Shown here piece by piece: positions 18,189 to 25,786 of a DNA stretch of 32,948 nt; positions within the stretch are counted from its first letter, which is position 1, and each line of letters opens with the position of its first letter. The notes below the pieces were generated by a model. The model did no database searches. It worked only from the letters and a program-made list of their open reading frames with translations, and was not told the DNA's origin. Origin of the DNA: Terriglobia bacterium (GTDB lineage Bacteria; Acidobacteriota; Terriglobia; Bryobacterales; UBA6623); contig VXRL01000040.1 of the NCBI GenBank assembly GCA_009838515.1, positions 1-32,948 of the forward strand. Reading direction: 5' to 3'. The position numbers were made by a program, and so were the translations under genes.

Positions 18189-20231
18189 ATGCTCGAATCA
18201 TCTAGCCTAGCTGGTGAGCATGGCGGATCTTTCTCGGCCCTTCCCACCTGCCATGGGCGGACGTTGCTGCTGCAGCGAGGACGGCGTCGAGAGGTTGGTC
18301 GACGCGTCGGAGCCGCCGCAGTGCTGAGCACACCCGGAAGCGCCGCGGAGGCGGAGCCGCGGAGCGACGTTCGATGGCTTGTCGAACGGGGCGTCCGCTA
18401 CCGAGACCTCAACGGGAACGGGAAGATGGATCCCTACGAGGACCCGCGGGCTCCTGTAACCGACCGAGTAGAAGACCTCCTGGGGCGGATGTCCCTCGGC
18501 GAGAAGGCCGGACTGATGTTCCAGCCTCCAATCGCGATTGGACGCAAGGGAGCGGTGGTGGAAGGCATACATCCGCTGAACGTCGCCCCAACGACCGAGT
18601 TGATCGCTGGACGACATATATCGCACTTCAACATCCTCATGGCCCCCGGCCCCGGATCGGTGGCGCGCTGGCACAACTCCTTGCAGAAGATCGCCGAGCG
18701 GACCCGCCTCGGGATTCCGATCACCCTAAGTTCAGACCCGCGGCATGCGGCCGGCTTCAATCCCGCGACCGGTATCAAGCAGGAGGGCTTTAGCCACTGG
18801 CCCTCGCAACTGGGCCTCGCAGCGGCAGCTGATGAAGGCCTAGCCGAGCGCTTCGGCAACATCGTGCGCCGCGAATTCCGAGCGATCGGTCTCCGAAGCG
18901 TCCTCGGGCCGATGGCTGACGTCGCAACGGAGCCACGCTGGGGAAGATCCGGGGCAACGTTCGGAGAGGATGCCGAGCTGGTGGGGCGACTTACCGCCGC
19001 ATTCGTCAGAGGGCTCCAAGGCGGAACGGCCGGTCTCGGCCCCTCGAGTGTCGCTGCCATGGTCAAGCATTTTCCGGGCGGCGGACCGGCCGGAAACGGC
19101 TTGGATCCGCACTTCTCGACCGGCAAACGCCAGCTCTATCCTGGCAATCACTTCGAATACCATCTCGTGCCCTTCCGTTCGGCAATCGCTGCGGGCGCCC
19201 GGCAAATCATGCTGTCGTACGGAATTCCAGGCGGCCAGACATCCTCGGATGTCGCGATGGCTTTCAACTCGGACATCGTAACCGACCTCCTGCGCGGCCG
19301 ACTGGGCTTCGATGGCGTGGTCAGCACGGACTGGATGACCGTGGATTCGCACCGCGTCCTCGGCATCCTGAAACTGAAGGATGCGTCGGCATGGGGAGTC
19401 GAGCACTTGAAGGTCCCGGAGAGGTATGCACGGGCGATTGAGGCAGGAGTGGACCAGTTCGGCGGCGAAAGCAACGCGCAGGCCATAGCAGGGCTCGTCC
19501 GGGACGGCCGCATACCTGAAACACGCATCGACACATCGGCACGAAGGATCCTGCGAGCGAAATTTGAACTCGGGTTGTTCGACGATCCCTACGCGGACGC
19601 AGATGCTGCGGCTTCCTCGACAGGGACCGCGGAATTCGTCGAATCGGGAATTGAGGCCCAGCGCCGGAGCTTGGTTCTTCTCAGCAACAATCCCGTTCCC
19701 GCCGTCAAAGACCGGCCGATACTGCCGCTTTCCAGACCCGTGAGACTGTATGTCGAGGGCATCGACCCGAGCGTGGCGCGAAATTACGGAACAGTGGTTT
19801 CGGCGCCGAGCCTTGCAGACGTCGCGGTCCTGCGACTCGCCTCGCCACAGCGGTTCAAGTTGAGCAAGCACCTCCTCGAGTACTTTGTGCCGCAAGGTTC
19901 GCTTGCGTTCAAGCCCGGACGCCTGGCAAGGGTGCTGGCGTGCTGCCGCGCCGTGCCAACGGTGGTTGACGTGCGCCTGGACCGGCCGGCGATCATCACT
20001 GATATCGCAACGGGCGCCGCGGCAGTTCTCGTCTCGTTCGGATGCGACGACCGGGTGCTGCTGGACACGCTGTTCGGCAAGTTCTCGCCAACGGGCAGAC
20101 TGCCCGTGGACCTGCCGTCGTCCATGGCAGCGGTTGAAGCCAGCCGGACGGACGTTCCGCATGACACCGAGGACCCCGTGTACGAGGTGGGCTGGGGGCT
20201 GTCATACCCGTCTGGCGAGTCAGAAGCCTGA
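18189..20231 (+). CDS. Glycoside hydrolase family 3 (beta-glucosidase-like), probably exported
   Basis: Retaining glycosidase of family GH3, likely releasing terminal beta-linked sugars. The recognisable protein starts with VRWLVERGVRYRDLNGNGKMDPYEDP and DRVEDLLGRMSLGEKAGLMF. The TIM-barrel domain shows PITLSSDPRHAAGFN, MADVATEPRWGRSGATFGED, AMVKHFPGGGPAGNG and the nucleophile region GFDGVVSTDWMTVDSHRV (Asp of STDW). The C-terminal alpha/beta sandwich follows from about residue 470 (SLVLLSNN, then a short form ending in LPSSMAAVEASR and the typical PVYEVGWGLSY). The start is unclear: ATG 18189 is the only in-frame ATG before the core, GTG 18138 and TTG 18264 are alternatives, and none has a good Shine-Dalgarno. 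A Tat-like stretch (RRREVGRRVGAAAVLSTPGSAAEA) just before the core suggests export, best matched by the TTG start. Confidence 0.9.
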   Translation: MLESSSLAGEHGGSFSALPTCHGRTLLLQRGRRREVGRRVGAAAVLSTPGSAAEAEPRSDVRWLVERGVRYRDLNGNGKMDPYEDPRAPVTDRVEDLLGRMSLGEKAGLMFQPPIAIGRKGAVVEGIHPLNVAPTTELIAGRHISHFNILMAPGPGSVARWHNSLQKIAERTRLGIPITLSSDPRHAAGFNPATGIKQEGFSHWPSQLGLAAAADEGLAERFGNIVRREFRAIGLRSVLGPMADVATEPRWGRSGATFGEDAELVGRLTAAFVRGLQGGTAGLGPSSVAAMVKHFPGGGPAGNGLDPHFSTGKRQLYPGNHFEYHLVPFRSAIAAGARQIMLSYGIPGGQTSSDVAMAFNSDIVTDLLRGRLGFDGVVSTDWMTVDSHRVLGILKLKDASAWGVEHLKVPERYARAIEAGVDQFGGESNAQAIAGLVRDGRIPETRIDTSARRILRAKFELGLFDDPYADADAAASSTGTAEFVESGIEAQRRSLVLLSNNPVPAVKDRPILPLSRPVRLYVEGIDPSVARNYGTVVSAPSLADVAVLRLASPQRFKLSKHLLEYFVPQGSLAFKPGRLARVLACCRAVPTVVDVRLDRPAIITDIATGAAAVLVSFGCDDRVLLDTLFGKFSPTGRLPVDLPSSMAAVEASRTDVPHDTEDPVYEVGWGLSYPSGESEA

Positions 20232-20287
20232 TCGCCGGAATCGCTTCGTCGGCTGTTCGTGAGGCATCTTGTGATCGAACATCTATG

Positions 20288-20518
20288 CTGAAGTTCCGAC
20301 AGGTATTTGAGCGCAACTTCTTGTTTTTCAAGCAGATGTGCTTGAACGAAATTGACGTCTACTGCCTACAAGCCTGCAAGCGGAAGTCATATGCGGTCTT
20401 GGATTCAGATTCCCTTCGGCAACTCCTAGATGCGTGCCTACTCCGGCTCCAGCTGCGCGTCCAACTCGAATTCGCACTGCCACAGGGACTGCTCGCCCCT
20501 CCGCCGGCAGTCGCTGCG
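20288..20518 (-). pseudogene. Decayed end of a second IS1634-type element
   Basis: This segment is a diverged copy of the 3' end of the intact element at 27358-29410, in opposite orientation. It starts with the same terminal repeat (CTGAAGTTC at 20288), keeps the TTCAAGCA-GATG-TGCTTGAA hairpin (20327-20346) at the same distance from the end, and the TTGTAGGCAGTAGA motif (complement at 20358-20371). Further in, the minus strand reads DCRRRGEQSLWQCEFELDAQLEPE, then stop codons within A-R-I and E-L-P-K-G-I, matching the transposase C-terminus DCRSQGEQGPQPCDFELDTQLNAEQTRA. Homology ends near 20518; the rest of the element is gone. Confidence 0.8.
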
Positions 20519-20539
20519 ACCCATCAAATGGGTCCTGAC

Positions 20540-20563
20540 AAAAAAGGCTCCCGCAGGAGCCTT
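20540..20563 (-). terminator. Intrinsic terminator of the kamA-to-ABC-permease operon
   Basis: Read on the minus strand: AAGGCTCC, loop TGCG, GGAGCCTT running directly into TTTTTT when the last two stem bases are counted. An 8-bp GC-rich stem followed by a U-run is a textbook rho-independent terminator. It lies about 160 bases after the stop of the ABC permease gene. Confidence 0.85.
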
Positions 20564-20723
20564 GTAGTAAGCCGCCCATTGATTTTAGGGCTAGGACGGG
20601 CGACTTCTTGAACTATACAAACACGTGCTGGTCCTATCAACTGCCGAACCGAAGCGCTACCGCGCGACGGCCTGTCCCTGGACGCCGACGCAAGCCTCCG
20701 AAGTGGTGCTGGGCAGCTCGGAC

Positions 20724-21905
20724 TTACCTTCCGAATACGATTCGTTCCCGGCGGAACAGGTCACTCGTCAGCCACAAGCACACTCCTGCAAAGGCCGCCG
20801 CCACGAGTACGGTGACAACGAAGTCGACCAAGGCCACCCCCTCGCCTCCGATAGCGTCTTGAATCAACTGCTGCTGTGCCAATACGGGCACCAGCAGCCT
20901 CCAACTCGCGTCTTCAATAGGAGAATTCATCGTGAGCGCTAGCGGCAGCATCGGCAACAACATCAAGAACGACACATAAGACTGCGCTTCCTTGTAGGAT
21001 CGGGCCAGCGTGGCCACCACCATCTGTAACGCCGTCACCGAGAACGCCAACGGCACGATCGCAGCAACCATGAGAGCCATCACTCCACCATCAAGTTCGA
21101 GGCGCAAACCTAGTCGCTGCAACGGGCTATACTCCAACCCGACCCCCATCAATGCTGCGGTAAGCACGGCACTCGCCAGCGAGAACGCTGTAGCAGCCAG
21201 CCACTTGCCACCAATGATCGACAGTCGGGGCACTGGAATGACCAGCAGCGGCTCGAGCGAGCCCCGCTCCCTCTCCCCAGCGGTCGAATCGATCGCAACC
21301 TGCAAGCCTCCAACGAAAATGCCCATGACCAAGATTAAGGGCATGAAGTTGATCAACCTCGCGGTGCGCTGCTGTTGGGTCGCTAGTTCGATGGTCTCGA
21401 CACGCACGGGCCGGGCAACCTCCGGGCTAATTCCCCGCACGACCAGTCGGCGGTCGGCGATTCCCTGCCCGTACGTGCGAATCAGGTCACGCACGCGGCT
21501 GACGGCACGATCTAGGCTGCGATCCATGCCCTCCAAAATGATCTCGACCTCAGCTATCTCCGATCCGGCGAAGCGCTTCCCGAAATCCTCCGGAATGACG
21601 AGCACGAAATCGACGTCGCCGTTGCGTACCGCCTCTCGAGGTTGGTCCGGACCTTGCTCAAGCTCGATTCCCGCTTGCTGATCCAGCCAGCCGGTCAATT
21701 CACGGGCATGTTCTGCGCCGATCACCGGAACCGTGATCTGCCGCGCCCGCTCGACCGACTCAGACGCTTGGTTCATTGCAACAAACAGCATGAGGGGGAG
21801 AAGGGCAAGCGGTGCCAATACAGAAATCAATGAGCGACGGTCCCGCAAACCGTCGACCAGCTCCTTGCGCAGGACCACCGAGAGCGCGGCCACTAGGTTC
21901 TTCAT
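20724..21905 (-). CDS. ABC-2 type (NatB-like) transporter permease
   Basis: Membrane subunit of an ABC exporter, 393 residues. It has one N-terminal membrane helix (LISVLAPLALLPLMLFVAM), a large extracytoplasmic domain (about 45-185, ARQITVPVIGAEHARELTGWL, PEDFGKRFAGSEIAEVEIIL) and five to six C-terminal helices (LINFMPLILVMGIFVGGLQVA, then GERERGSLEPLLVIPVPR, MALMVAAIVPLAFSVTALQM, VSFLMLLPMLPLALTM, LVDFVVTVLVAAAFAGVCLWL). The GERERGSLE block is the usual coupling region of NatB/YhaP-type ABC-2 permeases, known for sodium or drug export. The start overlaps the stop of the ATPase gene as ATGA. Substrate not determinable. Confidence 0.92.
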   Translation of the reverse strand: MKNLVAALSVVLRKELVDGLRDRRSLISVLAPLALLPLMLFVAMNQASESVERARQITVPVIGAEHARELTGWLDQQAGIELEQGPDQPREAVRNGDVDFVLVIPEDFGKRFAGSEIAEVEIILEGMDRSLDRAVSRVRDLIRTYGQGIADRRLVVRGISPEVARPVRVETIELATQQQRTARLINFMPLILVMGIFVGGLQVAIDSTAGERERGSLEPLLVIPVPRLSIIGGKWLAATAFSLASAVLTAALMGVGLEYSPLQRLGLRLELDGGVMALMVAAIVPLAFSVTALQMVVATLARSYKEAQSYVSFLMLLPMLPLALTMNSPIEDASWRLLVPVLAQQQLIQDAIGGEGVALVDFVVTVLVAAAFAGVCLWLTSDLFRRERIVFGR

Positions 21906-22633
21906 TCCTGCGCCCCTCCGCTCCCTGCCAACGCGACAAAGACATCCTCAAGGTCGTCTAGGCCCGTCGACCGCCTGAGTTCTGCAGGCGTGCCGCTGGC
22001 AACGACCCTGCCCGCGGACACAACGACGATCCGATCGCTGACGGCAGCCACTTCTTGCATGACGTGGCTGGAGAACACGACACATTTGCCACGCGCCCTC
22101 AGTTGGACGATCAGTTCGCGCACGGCTCGGGTGCTCATCACATCCAGCCCAGTGGTGGGCTCGTCCAGCAAGATGTTTGCCGGGTCGTGCAGCAGCGCAC
22201 GTGCCAATGCGACCTTCGTGTTCTCGCCGTGCGATAGGCCCGCAGCGCGCCTGTCGGCAAAGTCTTGCATGCCGAGCAGGTCGACCAAGTCGTCGCAGCG
22301 CGTTTCAGTCTCGGCTCGTCCGAGCCCCTGCAGGTGAGCAAAGTAGCGCATGTGCTCGCGGGGTGTCAGACGCGGATACAGGCCTCTGGCCTCGGACAGC
22401 ACCCCTAGCCCCATCCGGGCACTCAGGGGCTGCGCAATCCCATCCACGCCATCAACACGCACTTCTCCGGCATCGGGCTGTATTAGTCCGTAGATGGACC
22501 GCAGTGTGGTTGTCTTGCCTGCCCCGTTCTCTCCGAGCAGGGCGGTGACCTCCCCGTTTCGCGCCTCGAACGAGACCTCGTCCACGGCGACCACATCTCC
22601 GAAGCGTTTGCGGAGACCGCGCACCTCGATCAT
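21902..22633 (-). CDS. ABC transporter ATP-binding protein (NatA-like)
   Basis: Energising subunit for the permease encoded next to it. The 243 residues start MIEVRGLRKRFGDVVAVDEVSF; Walker A is GENGAGKT (34-41), Walker B ILLDEPTTGLD, and the switch histidine follows in VVFSSHVMQEV. The signature motif reads LSHGENTKV rather than LSGGQ or the LSTGMKQR seen in many NatA proteins, a noteworthy but not disabling variant. The frame is open upstream across the hydrolase gene, but the family begins at the ATG at 22633, which overlaps the hydrolase stop as ATGA. The C-terminal stretch (GTPAELRRSTGLDDLEDVFVALAG) is typical for exporters of this group. Confidence 0.93.
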   Translation of the reverse strand: MIEVRGLRKRFGDVVAVDEVSFEARNGEVTALLGENGAGKTTTLRSIYGLIQPDAGEVRVDGVDGIAQPLSARMGLGVLSEARGLYPRLTPREHMRYFAHLQGLGRAETETRCDDLVDLLGMQDFADRRAAGLSHGENTKVALARALLHDPANILLDEPTTGLDVMSTRAVRELIVQLRARGKCVVFSSHVMQEVAAVSDRIVVVSAGRVVASGTPAELRRSTGLDDLEDVFVALAGSGGAQE

Positions 22634-24108
22634 CGTTCGCGCTCCATCGTGGGGCCGCCGGGTGTAACGAAGAACCCCGGTCGCTTGAATTCCTCCACAC
22701 ACGAAGTGTCTAAGTCGTCGGCAGATCCGGCTTGCACGAATTCCGCCACCAGTTTGGACACGCAACCGCGGCCGGTTGCGCCGTGGCCTGTCCCAGGTAC
22801 CACGAGATGGAGGGCGCGCGCGAAGCCCGCCGCCAATTCCTCTCCCCTGCGTGGCGGCGTGACGGGATCCAGAGCTCCCGACAGGACTAGCGCTGGAACA
22901 TCCGACACCACAGGTTCGTGGTAGTCGGCCGCGATCTCGCCGCGCGGCCAGGCACTGCAGATCTTGTCCCATGCTTCGATCGTCTCGTCGTTGCTGAAGA
23001 CGCCGGCCGGTGCGAGGTTTCGGACACTCTCTGCAACCCACGGAAGATCCTCGGCGCAAATGACCGAAAAGAACATCCCCCAATTGACCCTGACTTCGCT
23101 GGGCGAACTCTCCGCTCCGACCGCCAGCGCGAGCAAGCCGGCGAAATCCCCGCCATGCATTTGCTCGACTAGCATTGGCACGAGCGCCGCCGCTTCCGGG
23201 CTGTACAACGCGAGTCGCAAGGTGTTAGTAACAACTTCTGAGCGCAGTGTGACCTCAACGCTCGCACCCGTTCGGGGGTGCCGTAGCGATGAGACCTTGG
23301 TCTCGCGGTCCAGCCTTGCCAGGACTTCGTCCAGCTTGCGTGGGAGATCTGGAAAGCGCTCCTGGCAAGCAGCTCGGTGCTCACAATCTTCAAGCAGCAG
23401 GTCGAGCGCTCGTTGCGAGTCCTGCGGAAACCCCTCGGGTAGGGTCATGGTCATCGGCACTGCACCGTCGAAGACGACGCTGCGCACCCGCTCGCCGTGG
23501 CGTCGGACATAGACCAGAGCGGCGCGGGTTCCGTAGGAGGCACCCCAAAGGTTGATGCGTTCATAGCCAAGGACGCTCCTGACATCGTCGAGATCGTCCA
23601 TGGCCAAAGGGGTGGTGTAGAAGCGCAGGTCGGCCTCGTATCCCTCGAGGCAATTCAAGAACGTGTCGACAGCGTGGTCGTCGCTGAGGAATGCGCTCAA
23701 GTCATCGGTGTCTTGGTCGCACGGCAGTCCGTTGGAGAGTCCCGTCCCACGCTGGTCGACGAAGACTATGTCGCGTTCCCTGCGGACATCGCCAAGCAAG
23801 CCGATAACCAAGGAGCTGATCTGAGCTGCGCCCTGCCCCGGCCCGCCGGCCAGCACGAACAGAGGATCAGGCTGCCGGTCCCGGCTCAGAGCCGGGTACA
23901 CGACCACCCGAAGATCAATCTGGCGCCCGGACGCCGCGCTGCGATCTTCATACACGGGTATCCAGCCGCAAAGCGCGTTGCGTGGCCCATCTCCGGGCTC
24001 GCAGTCGGCGAGCGGACTTGGATTGTCGGTCTTGCGTGCCTCCGATCCGCAGGCACACAGTAAGGCGAGTGCCACTCCAGCCAGCGCTATTCCCTTGAAC
24101 GAGAGCAT
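22630..24108 (-). CDS. TAP-like alpha/beta hydrolase, lipoprotein
   Basis: Serine hydrolase of the proline-iminopeptidase/tripeptidyl-aminopeptidase type (alpha/beta fold with TAP-like C-terminal domain). From the ATG at 24108 it has 492 residues, beginning with a lipoprotein-type signal (MLSFKGIALAGVALALLCACGSE; lipid cysteine most likely in LCAC). Catalytic elements: oxyanion region LFVLAGGPGQGAAQ, DQRGTGLSNGLPC, nucleophile GASYG, acid in LSGALDPVTPP and base in VPGTGHGATGRGCV. The cysteine-rich C-terminus is usual for secreted members. The frame also offers a GTG at 24213 that overlaps the KamA stop region (TGATGTG), which would couple translation but places 35 extra residues before the signal. 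It ends with ATGA overlap to the ABC ATPase gene. It probably trims peptides in the periplasm. Confidence 0.9.
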   Translation of the reverse strand: MLSFKGIALAGVALALLCACGSEARKTDNPSPLADCEPGDGPRNALCGWIPVYEDRSAASGRQIDLRVVVYPALSRDRQPDPLFVLAGGPGQGAAQISSLVIGLLGDVRRERDIVFVDQRGTGLSNGLPCDQDTDDLSAFLSDDHAVDTFLNCLEGYEADLRFYTTPLAMDDLDDVRSVLGYERINLWGASYGTRAALVYVRRHGERVRSVVFDGAVPMTMTLPEGFPQDSQRALDLLLEDCEHRAACQERFPDLPRKLDEVLARLDRETKVSSLRHPRTGASVEVTLRSEVVTNTLRLALYSPEAAALVPMLVEQMHGGDFAGLLALAVGAESSPSEVRVNWGMFFSVICAEDLPWVAESVRNLAPAGVFSNDETIEAWDKICSAWPRGEIAADYHEPVVSDVPALVLSGALDPVTPPRRGEELAAGFARALHLVVPGTGHGATGRGCVSKLVAEFVQAGSADDLDTSCVEEFKRPGFFVTPGGPTMERER

Positions 24109-24214
24109 GCGAAACAACCCGTTCCGACCTGACTGCGGTCGTGCGAGTGTCTGAATCGGATGCATGGCTAGTGCTGGATGTCGCAGGCGACCCGCTCGCA
24201 TGAGCGCGATCACA

Positions 24215-25354
24215 TCATTGCGCTACAAGGACGGGCTCGATATGCACTAGGTTGGTCGGCAAATACTCGCGCGCCTCGATGTAGTCATCGAACCAATGGG
24301 CTTCCGGGTTTCGCCTGAATATCATCAGCTTGCCTGTGAGGCGCGGATCCGCCGCACGGTGGTACTTGAACAGGACGTGTTCGTCGGTGAACCCGAGAAT
24401 CTCAATCTTGCCTGTCGAGTGGGACATCGCAAGCCTCGCCCGCTTGGCTAGCCCGGACATCCGTTCGAGCGACTTGGCGAAGATGCGGTACGCATTCTCG
24501 ACAGACACCGAGTAGCTCTCATTGCCCTCGGTTGGGCGGCATTGGAATACGTAGTAGGGCGGCACCCCCAGGTAGGAGAGTTCGTTCATCAGCTCGCTCA
24601 GCACGCCCGGATCGTCGTTGATACCCCGGATCATGGGGGTCTGATTGATCGTCACCACCGAGTGGGCCTGCAGGCACTGCAATCCTTCGCGAGCCACCGC
24701 CGTCAACTCGACCGGATGGTTGAAGTGGCACATGACGTAGATCCGGCCCTGCTCCGGCGTTGAGTAGCGCTCGAACATCGCGTGCAGCTTCGGGTCATCC
24801 AAGATGCGGTACGGGTTGAAGGCCGGCATCTTGCTCCCGATCCGAATGATCTTCACGTGTGGAATGTCGCGCAATTGAGCGATGATCGGCTCGAGCTTCG
24901 AGGTGGACATGATCAGCGGATCCCCGCCGGTCAGAAGCACATTGCTGATCTCGGGATGCTCCCGGATATAGGAGATGCCAGCCGAGACGTCGCGGACGAC
25001 CTCGTCGTTGTCGTCCATGAACAGCCGCTTGCGGAAGCAGAAGCGGCAGTAGGCGCCGCAGACGTCGTTGCACAGCAGCAAGGCGGTGTCGGAGTACTTG
25101 TGCTCTAGGCCCGGGACCTTTGTGTAGTATTCCTCGAACGACGCGTCCAACCTGCCCCACTCGTTCAATTCGCGGGCATCGGGTATAACCAGCCGTCGGA
25201 TCGGGTCGTTCGGATCATCCCAATCAATCAGGGACTGGTAATACTCATTGGTGCGGAACACATATCGCTCGCTGACCTTGGCTGCCGCCTCGCGGTCCTC
25301 CGTGCTCAGCCTTGAAATCTTGCTAACGGACGTAATGTACTTCGGCTTGGGCAC
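24215..25354 (-). CDS. KamA-family radical SAM aminomutase
   Basis: Radical SAM and pyridoxal-phosphate enzyme related to lysine 2,3-aminomutase. The 379 residues contain the cluster motif C99-x3-C103-x2-C106 (CGAYCRFCFRKR), GISYIREHPEISNVLLTGGDPL, IRIGSKMPAFNPYRI, a MCHFNHPVEL block, NQTPMIRGINDD and, near the end, HSTGKIEILG, where the lysine corresponds to the PLP-binding lysine of the family (usually GGGGK). It is somewhat shorter than classical lysine 2,3-aminomutases (about 410-420), and the substrate (lysine, glutamate, or other) cannot be told. The GTG at 25354 is preceded by AGAGGAG with six bases spacing. It leads a four-gene minus-strand unit with the hydrolase and ABC exporter. 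Confidence 0.9.
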   Translation of the reverse strand: MPKPKYITSVSKISRLSTEDREAAAKVSERYVFRTNEYYQSLIDWDDPNDPIRRLVIPDARELNEWGRLDASFEEYYTKVPGLEHKYSDTALLLCNDVCGAYCRFCFRKRLFMDDNDEVVRDVSAGISYIREHPEISNVLLTGGDPLIMSTSKLEPIIAQLRDIPHVKIIRIGSKMPAFNPYRILDDPKLHAMFERYSTPEQGRIYVMCHFNHPVELTAVAREGLQCLQAHSVVTINQTPMIRGINDDPGVLSELMNELSYLGVPPYYVFQCRPTEGNESYSVSVENAYRIFAKSLERMSGLAKRARLAMSHSTGKIEILGFTDEHVLFKYHRAADPRLTGKLMIFRRNPEAHWFDDYIEAREYLPTNLVHIEPVLVAQ

Positions 25355-25786
25355 GGGCGACTCCTCTGCGAACGGCCTGAGCAGCCTTCCTTGAGAACGG
25401 CCCTGACCAGCAATACAGCTGGGTCGATCTCCGTTTCAATAGCTACTTGGCTCGTCGAACGGGTATCTATTGAAACAAAACGAGTCGACCAGTGCAAGGA
25501 TGGAAACTGCGGAAGGCCGATCCGTAGCGAAAGTTTCACAGAATCGTCACGCATCCTGGCGCGGCGCAGGCTGCTGCTTCGCCCTGCCGTCGGCAAACTG
25601 CGGAACCAAGAGCCGACCCGCGACGCCCACTCGCGACCCTGCGAGTATCGTCGAGGTGCATCGTCGCTCTTGGCAGCACGCATGCCAATGTCGTGTCGAT
25701 CTGGCCGAATACTCCGTGACAAGTGCAGTAATGCGCTGCGCAGGCTCATAAAGGTGCTAGACTCTCCAGAACTAGGAGGGAATCCA
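25355..25786. other. Divergent intergenic region with an inverted repeat
   Basis: This 432-base gap separates the kamA-type gene (minus) from the D-2-hydroxyacid dehydrogenase (plus). Open frames crossing it have no family resemblance. The one clear structure is a perfect 10-bp inverted repeat, GTTTCAATAG (25433-25442) and CTATTGAAAC (25467-25476), with 24 bases between. It could be an operator or RNA hairpin. It resembles the ends of CRISPR repeats only superficially, since there is no array. Confidence 0.5.
25433..25476. repeat. 10-bp perfect inverted repeat, function unknown
   Basis: GTTTCAATAG at 25433-25442 is the exact reverse complement of CTATTGAAAC at 25467-25476. It lies about 80-120 bases upstream of the kamA-type start and more than 300 bases from the dehydrogenase start. 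There is no U-run, so it is not an intrinsic terminator. Confidence 0.6.

Noticed and set aside
20519..20533. ACCCAT-CAA-ATGGGT hairpin next to the terminator
   Set aside because: Six-base stem without a U-run; probably incidental or the inner boundary of the IS remnant, so not listed as a separate feature.
21902..23083. Extended start for the ABC ATPase
   Set aside because: The extra 150 residues are antisense-like arginine-rich sequence over the hydrolase gene; the family start at 22633 overlaps the hydrolase stop by ATGA.
25433..25476. CRISPR repeat, suggested by GTTTCAAT and ATTGAAAC
   Set aside because: There is a single inverted pair, no regularly spaced direct repeats and no cas genes.
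25391..25786. Long N-terminal extension of the D-2-hydroxyacid dehydrogenase
   Set aside because: The frame is open, but a perfect Shine-Dalgarno and signal peptide place the start at 25787.
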